Origin: Collimonas pratensis | GTDB lineage: Bacteria; Pseudomonadota; Gammaproteobacteria; Burkholderiales; Burkholderiaceae_D | DNA length: 64,000 nucleotides | Direction: 5' to 3' | Assembly: GCF_001584185.1 (NCBI RefSeq) | Contig: NZ_CP013234.1 | Span: 2,852,001 to 2,916,000, forward strand | Part shown: positions 38,045 through 46,526 of the stretch, piece after piece | How positions within the stretch are numbered: position 1 is the first letter of the stretch | How the letters are laid out: each line of letters starts with the position of its first letter | The notes under the pieces: model-generated | Told to the model about the DNA's origin: nothing | What the model saw: the letters and a program-made list of their open reading frames with translations, nothing else | Database searches by the model: none | Translations under genes and position numbers: made by a program

Positions 38045-38461
38045 ATGCCGGCCAAGTATGCGCAGAGTTATGCGGATACCCTGCTAAGGGAAACAGAAAG
38101 CTCGCTCGCATCCGATGTCGAGAAAGCAATCTACCTTTCCTTGCCCAGCGGACGTGCGACCATCGAACAAATCTCGCAAAGCATGGGAATGAATGTCCGA
38201 TCCATGCAGCGCCAGCTGTCGGAATCGAGAGAGATCTTCTCGGATCTGGTCAATCATGCGCGCCGCGATCTTGCCGTGCGCTATATGGAAAATCCCAACT
38301 TCTCTCTGGGACGAGTGGCGGTACTCCTGGGCTACTCCATGCCGAGCTCGTTTACGCGGTGGTTTAAAGCCGAATTCGGGGAGTCGCCGGCGATCTGGCG
38401 CAAGGCGCACATGAAACAGCAACATCACAATACTGCCGGATCTGGCGGCGGGCTGCCATGA
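38045..38461 (+). pseudogene. AraC-family regulator, C-terminal fragment
   Basis: 138 residues holding only the DNA-binding half: 'IEQISQSMGMNVRSMQRQL' is the first HTH and 'FSLGRVAVLLGYSMPSSFTRWFKAEFGESPAIWRK' includes the AraC signature. The ligand-binding half (about 190 residues) is missing; an in-frame TAA at 38030 closes the frame just before. It stands at the left end of the AT-rich island, next to a 141-bp element, so truncation by insertion is likely. A stand-alone HTH protein cannot be excluded. Confidence 0.75.
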
Positions 38462-38577
38462 GCAAGCGACATCGTTAAGGTGCACGACCAGGCATTGCTG
38501 TGAGGCGCTTCGCGCAGCAATCCACCCAAGGTCTATTCGTCAACATTTTGAGGCAGGTGCGACAGGCTCAATTCGAC

Positions 38578-38718
38578 CGAGGCTGTGTGAAAACACAGAA
38601 AAATTCGGCGCACATAAAAATCGGCCTCTCAAAACGACCGCTACGCGATTTTCTCAATATCAGCAATGGTCGCCCTACCCACGAAAATTTTATGTTTTTG
38701 CGTTTTCACACAGCCTCG
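38578..38718. mobile_element. 141-bp MITE-like element, copy 1 (perfect 17-bp inverted ends)
   Basis: The ends CGAGGCTGTGTGAAAAC (38578-38594) and GTTTTCACACAGCCTCG (38702-38718) are perfect inverted repeats. The interior is non-coding and AT-rich. Flanking sequence on both sides (from about 38545, and on to about 38765 with CAAAGCGGACGCTCAACATG) is also shared with the second copy, so the element may sit within a longer degenerate repeat. The transposase family is not identified. Confidence 0.75.
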
Positions 38719-38853
38719 ACCCTAAGCCGCCGGTCGCATTTCTCCAAAGCGGACGCTCAACATGTTACTTCTGTGGTTCCGGAGCGTTGGGCTTGCATAT
38801 ATCGGCCTCTAAAATTTTGCCAGAAAAATAATACCAACACCCATGCCCAGTAC

Positions 38854-39129
38854 CTAAGCAGCTGAGAGAAAAAACAACCGCAACTCCCGGCGTTCTTTGA
38901 TGATGGCGTTTGGCCTACTTGTGCCAATTAAGAGGAACGAAATAGCTTTAGTGACTGGATGAAGTTTATTTGGCTCATCGGCACCTGTCGTGCCAAGAAT
39001 CCCGAACAAGAGTGTAACGCCTATAAAAAACAGAAATACGTGCAGAAACCAATCCGAAGGGATTGCCCATGCTGAAAAGGCACCCATGGCGAACGAGCCG
39101 AAATTTTGCATTACGCGGTTGTTTTTCAT
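38854..39129 (-). CDS. small membrane protein, unknown
   Basis: 91 residues. One clear membrane helix ('FLHVFLFFIGVTLLFGILG', about residues 28-46) and a possible amphipathic segment before it; the C-terminus is basic ('RPNAIIKERRELRLFF'). GGAG lies 11 nt before the ATG. AT-rich compared with the chromosome. No family recognised. Lies between the two 141-bp elements. Confidence 0.5.
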   Translation of the reverse strand: MKNNRVMQNFGSFAMGAFSAWAIPSDWFLHVFLFFIGVTLLFGILGTTGADEPNKLHPVTKAISFLLIGTSRPNAIIKERRELRLFFLSAA

Positions 39130-39208
39130 ATTCGGTATAACTCCGTGCTACAACAAAAACCTAATGACAACCGCGACCGACCGGCACTGGCGGATACCAG
39201 CATTAGGA

Positions 39209-39676
39209 TTAGCGTGGAAGAGACCATACATACGCGACCTCGTCGTCCTTACCCGAACATGCGAAGACCAATCGCTCTGGGCTGTTTGCGAGAATTGCCA
39301 CCTCTTCCTGGACCGCAACGAGCGCCTTCACCATTAAAACGTAAAACTGTTCATTAACGTTGATTTCACCAATGTCTGTGCGTGCGACATTGATAAAACT
39401 GAAATCCCCCAGCGATAGGCTACGTCCAATATTGGCCTGCCACAGGCTTGCGCTTTTGAGGTCGCCTCTTTCCACAGCTTTCAGGAAATGGCACACGTTA
39501 TAACGGTTCATTGAACGGACGGCATTATCAGAGCTTTCCTCTGTGTCGACGCAAACGGATACTGCTCCAGATTCATGGTCATGATAAAACGCGAATGTAA
39601 ACACTGGAACAGCCTTTTCCTTCATCTCGCTCAATGCGGCCCGCAATACTGAGTTGAAAAATGATATTGCTTGCAT
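39209..39676 (-). CDS. unknown soluble protein, possibly immunity-like
   Basis: 155 residues if started at MQAISFFNSV; the frame is open to 39781. Features: 'VPVFTFAFYHDHESGAVSVCVDTEESSDNAV' and 'SASLWQANIGRSLSLGDFSFINVARTDI', a layout that recalls DUF4303-type immunity proteins (strand, Asp/Glu turn, 'TEE', then W...DF), but I would not assign it without a profile search. Low GC, orphan, in the island between the two 141-bp elements. Confidence 0.55.
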   Translation of the reverse strand: MQAISFFNSVLRAALSEMKEKAVPVFTFAFYHDHESGAVSVCVDTEESSDNAVRSMNRYNVCHFLKAVERGDLKSASLWQANIGRSLSLGDFSFINVARTDIGEINVNEQFYVLMVKALVAVQEEVAILANSPERLVFACSGKDDEVAYVWSLPR

Positions 39677-39900
39677 TTCTATAGACACCTCTAGTGAAGT
39701 TGAGCACAAAGCGCAGTTAATACAAATAAAGAAGCCTCTTGCACGTGACGAACCATAATATAGCGGTGGCCAAAAATTCACCTGGCCCTGTCACGTCACA
39801 TTGGAATTAGCAAGGAAGTGTCTATTGGGAAGCTGGCTCGAATGTCTGTTGTTGCCTTTGCAGACAGTCGCGTTTCGAAATAACGGACACCCAAGCTGCG

Positions 39901-40314
39901 TTATTGGCGCACAACATCCTTGATGGAGCTCGCCTTGGAAACAAATCTAATTTCAACCCCATCAATTTCAGAAGGTTGCTGGAGAATCTGATACGAGTCT
40001 GAATAGGCAAGTTGAAGGCGATTTTCTGAAAGCCAAGTGATGCCTACGTCTTTTGCGGTTGCCACACCAATATTTACACTATCAATCTTTCTAGAATTGG
40101 TTTGGTTTGAAAGACTCAATTTAAGAACGCCTCCAGATTGATTACTACACTTCTCAACAACAATTTTGGCCTCGCGCTGTTTATCTGGGGATAGCACGCT
40201 TTGAATCGTTTCATTTTCGCAACTTGGAATAAACGAAGAAAGAATATAGGAAAAAAAGACATACGCAAGACCAACAGCGGCAAGTAGATAAATGAGTGGT
40301 TTGAAAGTCTTCAC
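39901..40314 (-). CDS. membrane-anchored periplasmic protein, unknown
   Basis: 137 residues. A single N-terminal membrane anchor (LIYLLAAVGLAYVFFSYIL) followed by a beta-rich domain with two Cys ('PSCENETIQSVLSPDKQREAKIVVEKCSN'); 'SPD...A.V....C' resembles DUF5412-like domains, a weak impression. Probably faces the periplasm with one disulfide. AT-rich, same strand as its island neighbours. Confidence 0.6.
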   Translation of the reverse strand: MKTFKPLIYLLAAVGLAYVFFSYILSSFIPSCENETIQSVLSPDKQREAKIVVEKCSNQSGGVLKLSLSNQTNSRKIDSVNIGVATAKDVGITWLSENRLQLAYSDSYQILQQPSEIDGVEIRFVSKASSIKDVVRQ

Positions 40315-40411
40315 TTGAGCGCCGATTTAATAAGTATTGTGATACAGGCACTAAATTCGTAACTGATCGCTGTTGGCCGTTTTGAGCCGGTTGGAACAGA
40401 CTCAATTCGAC

Positions 40412-40552
40412 CGAGACTGTGCAAAAACGTAAATCTGAAAAAAGTTGCTGAGTAGGGACACTTCTTGCTGAAGTCTAAAAAATGCACAGCGATTGCTTTT
40501 AAACATCAATTCTTTTTTCGGTGAAATCATTTTGCGCTTTTACGCAGCGTCG
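40412..40552. mobile_element. 141-bp MITE-like element, copy 2 (degenerate ends)
   Basis: Same length and orientation as the copy at 38578, with diverged ends (CGAGACTGTGCAAAAAC and a degenerate counterpart ending GCAGCGTCG). The flanks match the first copy: CTCAATTCGACCGAG on the left, and CAAAGCAGACGCGCAAAGATG on the right near 40.6 kb. The interiors differ, so this is an older or related copy. The two bracket three orphan genes. Confidence 0.6.
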
Positions 40553-40612
40553 ACTCAAAAGCGACCTTCGATTTTCTTCAAAGCAGACGCGCAAAGATGA
40601 AAGTGACTGTCG

Positions 40613-41479
40613 CTATGTGCCCAAAAGGCTGGGTTGTTCCTGTATATGCGTATGACTGCACTTCGCAATGGCATCTACAAGGCATCGATACCAATATGAA
40701 TCAATTGAATCATCGCCAGCGACAGATTTCTCTATTGTATTCAGGCGCTCCAAAAGCAGTGGACTAGCAATTGATTCAGCAGCGTTCAGTTCAAATATTC
40801 GGCAGTCGTCGTCTAACAATTCGAGCAATACCGGGATGATCCTCTTATCCTTGCGAAATGCCAGCCCCATCAAGGCCTCGCCTCTGACGTCGTCTTCGCT
40901 TTCCTGCAAGTTGAGCCAAAGCAGGTCGCGTATCTTGGAATTATCCGCTTCCTGCATCGAGCCGATACCAAAGGTCGCCCAATTGCGAACCTCATCAGAG
41001 ATGTCGATCGCAAGCCTTAATAGCGTATCAATTGACTCAACCTCAGGATAGCTGCCTAACGCGATGGCTATTCGCAGCCGTATCCGTTGATCTGGGTGGG
41101 TCGCAAAAGCAATGAGATTCGGCAATGCCGACAGATGCGGTCTGTGACCAAATCCAGAAATTGCGGCACATACAACTTCAACGCGGCTGTCCCGCAAACC
41201 AGTTAACAACATCAATTGCGTTTCGGCCAACGCATACTCCGCGTTTCCTGTCGGGGAGCCATTTTGGCGCCTGCGAAGCTGTGACACGATATACATACCC
41301 AAAGCTCGTTTCCGCCAATTCCGGCATTTTGCAAATCTACGGGTAACAGCGAGGAATTCAGGTGATCCCCGCATCTGCAGTTCGGCGATTGCCTGCCAGC
41401 TATTGTCGCTATTCCAGTCTTGCAGTGCGATGCCGACGAGACTTTTAAGGCTGTGTGCCATTGGATTTCCAATATTCAT
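40613..41479 (-). CDS. HEAT-repeat protein
   Basis: 288 residues from the ATG at 41479 (frame open to 41527). Helical repeats are recognisable by pairs such as 'RVEVVCAAISGFGHRPHLSALPNLIAFATHPDQRIRLRIAIALGSY' and 'DDVRGEALMGLAFRKDKRIIPVLLELLDDD', about five to six HEAT units. Such proteins are protein-interaction scaffolds; stand-alone small ones occur among immunity genes of polymorphic toxins and among uncharacterised orphans. No ribosome-binding site settles the start; an ATG at 41461 (GGAAATCC before it) is also possible. Confidence 0.75.
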   Translation of the reverse strand: MNIGNPMAHSLKSLVGIALQDWNSDNSWQAIAELQMRGSPEFLAVTRRFAKCRNWRKRALGMYIVSQLRRRQNGSPTGNAEYALAETQLMLLTGLRDSRVEVVCAAISGFGHRPHLSALPNLIAFATHPDQRIRLRIAIALGSYPEVESIDTLLRLAIDISDEVRNWATFGIGSMQEADNSKIRDLLWLNLQESEDDVRGEALMGLAFRKDKRIIPVLLELLDDDCRIFELNAAESIASPLLLERLNTIEKSVAGDDSIDSYWYRCLVDAIAKCSHTHIQEQPSLLGT

Positions 41480-41682
41480 ACTTGTCGGTTCAATTTTTTG
41501 GAGCTTATGGCTGTGTGTAATGTCCACAGCTTGAATTCACGCCCCACAGCTGGAGTTTATTTACTCACCGAGAGATGGAATAGTTAATCAGTTGAAGCAT
41601 TGGTCGATATGAAGTTGGTAAATCTCTTGCCGTCTTCGATGCCGAGGATTTGATCTATTTTCTCAATATGTCTCAAGGCATT

Positions 41683-41868
41683 TTAAACATCAAAGTGTTT
41701 ATCCTCAATAACCGCGAGCGCTTCGTTGTGTAGTGCATATGCGAGGTGAGCGGCAAAGCGAACTTGCAGTGGTTCTTGACTTTCGCTTCCGAGGAACGCC
41801 GCCAAGAGAATGCGGATATGGAACAGGGCATGAGCTAGCAATTTCTCTTCAGACATATTCTCGGACAT
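41683..41868 (-). CDS. 61-residue helical protein, unknown
   Basis: Short protein MSENMSEEKLLAHALFHI... that looks like two amphipathic helices (LLAHALFHIRILLAAFLG and VRFAAHLAYALHNEALAVIED). AAAGG lies about 9 nt before the ATG. Same direction as the immunity-like genes around it. No family recognised. Confidence 0.55.
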   Translation of the reverse strand: MSENMSEEKLLAHALFHIRILLAAFLGSESQEPLQVRFAAHLAYALHNEALAVIEDKHFDV

Positions 41869-41996
41869 AACTATCGCCTTTACTTGGAAAATTGGACTGA
41901 GTGAGCAGTCGGTTTCGATTTGTCTGTATGAGCAGAATCAATTTGTGCGTTCCCCTCGATTGACCGCAACGCCGGTTCCGGCCGTGCTAAACATAT

Positions 41997-42611
41997 TCAC
42001 TCATTCTCAAGTTGTACAAACTCCTGGGTGCGAATATCTCTGATGAAGGAGGAGTCCGCCGGTGAGTCCAGAAGATGTATAAATGAATCATCGCAGGAGA
42101 GGACTAGTCCAACGGACACGTAGCAACAGTTTCCCGGTTCGTTCATGTACTCGTCTGATTCGTCATTTGCAGTGAACCGCCATCCGCTGTCATTTTCACT
42201 GTCAGGCGATTCCCGGTATAAATAACCCACTTTTTCGCCATCCTTAAGTATCCGATTAGTAGCGAAGCAACGCTTCAAATAACGTTCAACGAGATTATTA
42301 TTGTCATCGTGCTCTGTATTGATAATGTTCGACGCATCGAACGAAACTCTGTCATCAAGTTTAAGGCCTTTAATCCATCGCGGCTCATTGTTCAATCGTC
42401 CGACAAACCTGCCATCTGCATCAATTTCGTCAACAAGAACCCACATCCGCTCGGCCCTCGGCGCTTCGGGATCATCCGAATCTAAGCAAAAAATCAGCTT
42501 CACTACCTCACCAGGTTTAATCTGCGCGATTATGTCTCGGGATGGCTTATAAAACGTATATTTATGAGAGGTCGCAATTTTATCGGCGTCCTCTAACGTC
42601 CAAGTAGTCAT
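41997..42611 (-). CDS. Imm33/DUF2185-domain immunity-like protein
   Basis: 204 residues. The C-terminal part 'DSGWRFTANDESDEYMNEP' with 'DDSFIHLLDSPADSSFIRD' is the hallmark of the DUF2185 (Imm33) domain found in immunity proteins of polymorphic toxin systems. The N-terminal part ('IKPGEVVKLIF...RMWVLVDEIDADGRFVGRLNNEP') resembles the DUF2314-like domain often joined to it. No toxin gene is visible next to it, so it is an orphan here. The gene is AT-rich and lies just downstream of the NAD module. Confidence 0.8.
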   Translation of the reverse strand: MTTWTLEDADKIATSHKYTFYKPSRDIIAQIKPGEVVKLIFCLDSDDPEAPRAERMWVLVDEIDADGRFVGRLNNEPRWIKGLKLDDRVSFDASNIINTEHDDNNNLVERYLKRCFATNRILKDGEKVGYLYRESPDSENDSGWRFTANDESDEYMNEPGNCCYVSVGLVLSCDDSFIHLLDSPADSSFIRDIRTQEFVQLENE

Positions 42612-42644
42612 ATCACCTCAAAAAAATTTCTGCACTTCCCGTAA

Positions 42645-44741
42645 CTACGCCTGAATAATCGTTCCATCTCCATACTCACCGACAACGGGGTCTAGATTTT
42701 CTGGCGAATGAAGGATCGCGGGACCGCGGGAGCAGGCCTGCCGCGTCAGGTACTCGACCAATCCTTCCGCTTGAACAGCAGGAGGAATTGCCGCATCCAT
42801 TTCCGTCAGCAGTTCTACCGTTGCTCTCACAATCCACTCTACCGTGCGATATTTTGGAGACACTATCTGAATGTTCTGCGAGTCAGTCTGATCAAAGAAA
42901 CCATGTTGCAATTTGTGCCTGACATAAGAAAGTGCAGTGATACCAGGAATGGTGCGCTTTTCCAAATAAGCCTGATTTCCGCCTTCATCATAACGGACGA
43001 CGTTATCCGGAAACTCGTATCCCTCATCTTCCAGAAGCGCCTCCGTGACGATATGCGGCAACAGAGGCCTGGCGTCTTCGTGGCTGACTTCAAACAAGAG
43101 AATTTTCTTGAGCTTCTTCATTTCTTTCTGTTGTTCTGTGTCCGTTTTCAGGATGGCGATACTCGGAAAATACTCGCGAATGAACTTATTCGATTCTTTC
43201 ATGAGCTCATCTCTGCTCAACGTTGGCTGTATTCGCAAAAACCTGTCATCCATATCCATCATCTTCCAAGCATGGTTAAGATCGTGGATGAGGAATTCGA
43301 GTGGTGACTGCCAGAATTCATCTACATACACAGGCTCGGTTGATACCCCTATAAAATATATGGGGGTACCTCGGATTTTCATGAGGTCGGTGGCGGAAAT
43401 GTTATCAAAAGTCGGAATGATGATCACTTCGGGAATTCGACGCATCAGCTCCTCGTAGCGGTACCAGTACTTCTTTTGAAAATGGATACTCAGATCCTTT
43501 TTGATACGGCAAGCCACATCAAAGAATCCTACCGCTTCAAACAAGATACGCAACGTCGGGGCATAGGGACACATCGGGCCGTTCTGGATCGTGACGTGGT
43601 GAAGTTTATGCAGCAACTGATCGCGCATCGACGCAAGTGCGGCATTGTCGCGGCACTTCTCTTCGATCGCCGATAGCATCATCTGGCTACGAACGTATTC
43701 AACCACCGGCAACAACTCCAGAATTGGCGTATCCGGACTGTCGTCATTCAACTCAAACCGCTTCCGCAAATCACGGTATACATCCAATGGGCTGCTTACC
43801 GTTTCGCGTATCCATTCGTGATGAGAAGCTCCCCGCGTTTTAGTAAAGTTTTTCGCAATGAGCGCAGCGGCAATCTGTTTGTGGTGGCCGAATGCAAAGG
43901 AGCCTTCTTTCGCGTTCGGCGTAGTAATCACGCTCTCCGGGAGCCACCTGCCCTCCACTCCTTCCGTTTCGGGAATTTCTACGAGGAATCCAATCGTGTC
44001 AACGATATGGCGCGGATCTGACGGAAGAGCGATGTCTTTGAGGTGATCGCGATATCCGTGAGAAATGGTTCTATCCATATAGATGCGCGCTTCTTTTCCT
44101 GCCCCGTTCCGGACGAAATAGTATTTACGTCCGCCTGATTCCGCAATGCCATATTCTGGCGTTACTGATCCGAACACTTTGCTGCCTGTTACTCTCAATG
44201 CGGCAAAAATACTGCCGGGGATGCCGGTCTCGTTATGTTCATCGTCATCCCGAAGTAATCCGCCAGGCAGCGACATGCCCTCAGGGAAAAAAGTCCTGTC
44301 CAAGGTCAGGAACTCCCGCCCGTGTTTCCCGTCCCGCATCACAAGTACGTCGACAGTCTTACGAATCATGACCCCCTGATCAATGCGCTGCTTTGCCTGA
44401 ATTTTGAGTCTCTGATCGGACAACAAGGCGTTCACTACTGCGGATTGATGGTCCACGTTGAGATATTTGGCGATGCAATTTTCCATACCATTCTTGCGGA
44501 CGGGGTCACGTAAGCGGTGGAACCAATAAACCATGTACAAGAGCGATTCGGCGTAGAGGTTCGCCGGATAACTTTGTGTGTCGAGAGCTAGCGCGTATTT
44601 ATCGAGTATTTCCAAAACATAGCCCGCTACGGTATCGCTTTGCGTGGCTGAGAACAAAGATGAAAGATCATCGATCACTTCTGGGGATTCACTGGTGCCA
44701 GATAAGCCGGGGGCCGGCGCAGGCGCGTTAAATGCCATCAT
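42645..44741 (-). CDS. degenerate Nudix domain fused to an unknown C-terminal domain
   Basis: 698 residues from the ATG at 44741 (AAGGA just upstream; a GTG at 44774 overlapping the NrtR stop is an alternative; residue numbers here use the longer form). N-terminal 130 residues helical. Residues about 134-310 look like a Nudix fold: 'DVLVMRDGKHGREFLTLDR', 'MSLPGGLLRDDDEHNETG', late 'HIVDTIGFLVEIPE' and 'GRWLPESVITTP', but the catalytic REUxEExGU is absent (reads FAALRVTG). The C-terminal 400 residues match no family I know; they contain 'EFLIHDLNHAWK' (HDxxH at 497-501) and 'LLFEVSHEDARP' (561-570). Downstream of NrtR in one operon, so a role in NAD or ADP-ribose metabolism is inferred. Confidence 0.75.
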   Translation of the reverse strand: MMAFNAPAPAPGLSGTSESPEVIDDLSSLFSATQSDTVAGYVLEILDKYALALDTQSYPANLYAESLLYMVYWFHRLRDPVRKNGMENCIAKYLNVDHQSAVVNALLSDQRLKIQAKQRIDQGVMIRKTVDVLVMRDGKHGREFLTLDRTFFPEGMSLPGGLLRDDDEHNETGIPGSIFAALRVTGSKVFGSVTPEYGIAESGGRKYYFVRNGAGKEARIYMDRTISHGYRDHLKDIALPSDPRHIVDTIGFLVEIPETEGVEGRWLPESVITTPNAKEGSFAFGHHKQIAAALIAKNFTKTRGASHHEWIRETVSSPLDVYRDLRKRFELNDDSPDTPILELLPVVEYVRSQMMLSAIEEKCRDNAALASMRDQLLHKLHHVTIQNGPMCPYAPTLRILFEAVGFFDVACRIKKDLSIHFQKKYWYRYEELMRRIPEVIIIPTFDNISATDLMKIRGTPIYFIGVSTEPVYVDEFWQSPLEFLIHDLNHAWKMMDMDDRFLRIQPTLSRDELMKESNKFIREYFPSIAILKTDTEQQKEMKKLKKILLFEVSHEDARPLLPHIVTEALLEDEGYEFPDNVVRYDEGGNQAYLEKRTIPGITALSYVRHKLQHGFFDQTDSQNIQIVSPKYRTVEWIVRATVELLTEMDAAIPPAVQAEGLVEYLTRQACSRGPAILHSPENLDPVVGEYGDGTIIQA

Positions 44742-44766
44742 GTTTTCCTTAACGGTTTCTCTCACG

Positions 44767-45486
44767 TTAAACACTTAAATTGCGTTCAAAATTAACGATG
44801 TCGACGCCTGGTTTCAATGCATAGAGCTGCGCCAATCGCCCTCCTGAAGATATTTTTTCATTGGATATTTCAAACATTTCCGATGCTTCAATTCGTCGCA
44901 TTAGACTTTTTCTTTGAATCGGCTTTTCGATGATGGCTTCAATCACCTTGATCAATTGACCGATGCTGAATTTTTCGGGCAAACAGAATACTGGAATCAT
45001 TGAATACAGCGTTTTCTGTTGAAGTCGCTGCCGTGCAATTTCAATGATGTGTCGATGATCGAAAGCAATCAATAGCTTGGGCAATTCACTCACATTCAAC
45101 CAACAGCTACTCTCTACCGACGCGATTCTAGACTCAACGTCTTGATGTGCTACCAACGCATAGTAGGCAAGTGTGATGCTGTATCCACGCGGGTCGCGCT
45201 TAGGTCCGGAAATCACCTGCAACTGTTCTAGATAGCTCGGCACCATCCCCGTTTTGTTCAACAACTTTCGACGGGCTGTCATATCAGTGTTCTCATCCAG
45301 ACTGATATCAATAAATCCACCTGGCAGCCCCCAATAACCCACAAACGGCGATTCAGCGCGTTTGGCCATCAGCACTTTCAAAACGCCATCGTGAACAGTG
45401 AAAAGTACGCTGTCCACAGTGAACAAAGGTTTATCTATTTGCAATATGGCATCCATTTTTCTCGTCTTTTTATGTCTTTGGGACAT
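44767..45486 (-). CDS. nrtR: NrtR-type Nudix-related transcriptional regulator
   Basis: 239 residues. The N-terminal Nudix-like domain ('LFTVHDGVLKVLMAKRAESPFVGYWGLPGGFID') lacks the catalytic box (reads DMTARRKLLNKTG in place of R-E-U-x-E-E-x-G-U), so it is an ADP-ribose sensor rather than a hydrolase. The C-terminal third is a winged helix ('RRIEASEMFEISNEKISSGGRLAQLYAL'). NrtR regulators repress NAD salvage genes; here the neighbours are a Nampt homologue and a PRPP-synthetase homologue transcribed divergently. Confidence 0.88.
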   Translation of the reverse strand: MSQRHKKTRKMDAILQIDKPLFTVDSVLFTVHDGVLKVLMAKRAESPFVGYWGLPGGFIDISLDENTDMTARRKLLNKTGMVPSYLEQLQVISGPKRDPRGYSITLAYYALVAHQDVESRIASVESSCWLNVSELPKLLIAFDHRHIIEIARQRLQQKTLYSMIPVFCLPEKFSIGQLIKVIEAIIEKPIQRKSLMRRIEASEMFEISNEKISSGGRLAQLYALKPGVDIVNFERNLSV

Positions 45487-45539
45487 TTTCTTTATAGCAT
45501 AAATGGTGACCCGCTAAAAGTTGCTAAATTTCACTTTAC

Positions 45540-45560
45540 TTTGTGTCCCACAGACATTAA
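45540..45560. promoter_or_regulatory. candidate NrtR operator
   Basis: An imperfect palindrome in the 176-bp gap between nrtR and prs: TTNNTGTC on the left, GACANNAA on the right, centred on CCACA at 45548-45552. The size (21 bp) and the TGTC/GACA core are like published NrtR boxes, though it is not a perfect match. Confidence 0.45.
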
Positions 45561-45662
45561 TATCTATTCATGTTTTATCCACCCCTCGATAAAACTAAAG
45601 AAAGCATAGTCAAACGAGCAAGAGTTGACTGCGCTCTGATTACTTCAAGACAGGGTCAGCAA

Positions 45663-46526
45663 ATGGACAGCCACGCTACAAGCAATCATCGTTATTTTTT
45701 GCCGAATCCTCAACCAGCTGAAGATTCGTTCAAGCATTTTCAATTCAAGAGCGGTGAAAATCACCTTCAAATTTTGGCGCCCAGCAGTTCCCATGTCCAA
45801 ATCATGTTTCGCTACAGCGGGGATCAATCGCTCATTCAGCTCTTGCTGCTGACCGATGCACTTCGCCGCCAGGGCGCAAATGTGATCGATTTATGTATCC
45901 CTTATTTTCCAGGTGCAAGGCAAGACCGCGTTTGCAATTCTGGCGAACCACTGTCGGTGAAGGTCTACGCTGATTTGATCAATCAACAGCATTATCAAAA
46001 GGTGTGCATTTTTGATCCCCACAGTGACGTGGTCGTTGCCCTCGTGGATAACGTCCAGGTAGTCAAGAACCATCAGTTTGTCAGAGACGTCGTGAATGAC
46101 TTGCGATCAGATTTCATTCTGGTGTCGCCAGATGCCGGTTCGAATAAAAAAATCTTTGAATTATCTGGCCAACTTGACGGATTGCCGGTGATCAGGGCGG
46201 ACAAAATTCGCGACGTACGGAATGGGGCAATTATCGGCACAGAGATTTATTGCGACGATTTAAGTGGGAAGACGGCAGTGATTGTCGATGACATTTGTGC
46301 CGGCGGCAGGACTTTCATCGAATTGGCGAAAAAGCTGAAGACCAAAAACTGCAAAGAAATCATCTTGCTTGTGTCTCACTATGAAGGCACCGCCGACGAG
46401 AAAAAATTGATGGAAAGCGGCATTGATGCGATATACACCACCGACAGCTTGCCAGGCTTTGTCGCTTCGGAATTTTTAAATGTAAAAAATATTTGGCAAT
46501 TTATGCCAGCGCAAGGAGAAAAATAA
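45663..46526 (+). CDS. prs: PRPP synthetase-like protein (short)
   Basis: 287 residues if started at MDSHATSNHR (AGGG about 9 nt upstream; frame open to 45570). Ribose-phosphate pyrophosphokinase features: 'IPYFPGARQDRV' (80-90), 'IFDPHSD' (116-122, usual DLH), loop 'DKIRD' (180-184, usually DKRR) and the PRPP-binding 'VIVDDICAGGRTFIELA'. It is about 30 residues shorter than housekeeping Prs and its N-terminal part is diverged. It is co-transcribed and overlapping with the Nampt homologue, so it either supplies PRPP or makes ADPR-pyrophosphate like the Adps enzyme of phage NARP1. Confidence 0.85.
   Translation: MDSHATSNHRYFLPNPQPAEDSFKHFQFKSGENHLQILAPSSSHVQIMFRYSGDQSLIQLLLLTDALRRQGANVIDLCIPYFPGARQDRVCNSGEPLSVKVYADLINQQHYQKVCIFDPHSDVVVALVDNVQVVKNHQFVRDVVNDLRSDFILVSPDAGSNKKIFELSGQLDGLPVIRADKIRDVRNGAIIGTEIYCDDLSGKTAVIVDDICAGGRTFIELAKKLKTKNCKEIILLVSHYEGTADEKKLMESGIDAIYTTDSLPGFVASEFLNVKNIWQFMPAQGEK

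Noticed and set aside
38500..38865. 121-codon plus-strand frame across the first 141-bp element
   Set aside because: It runs through the inverted repeats of the element, starts without a ribosome-binding site and has no likeness to known proteins.
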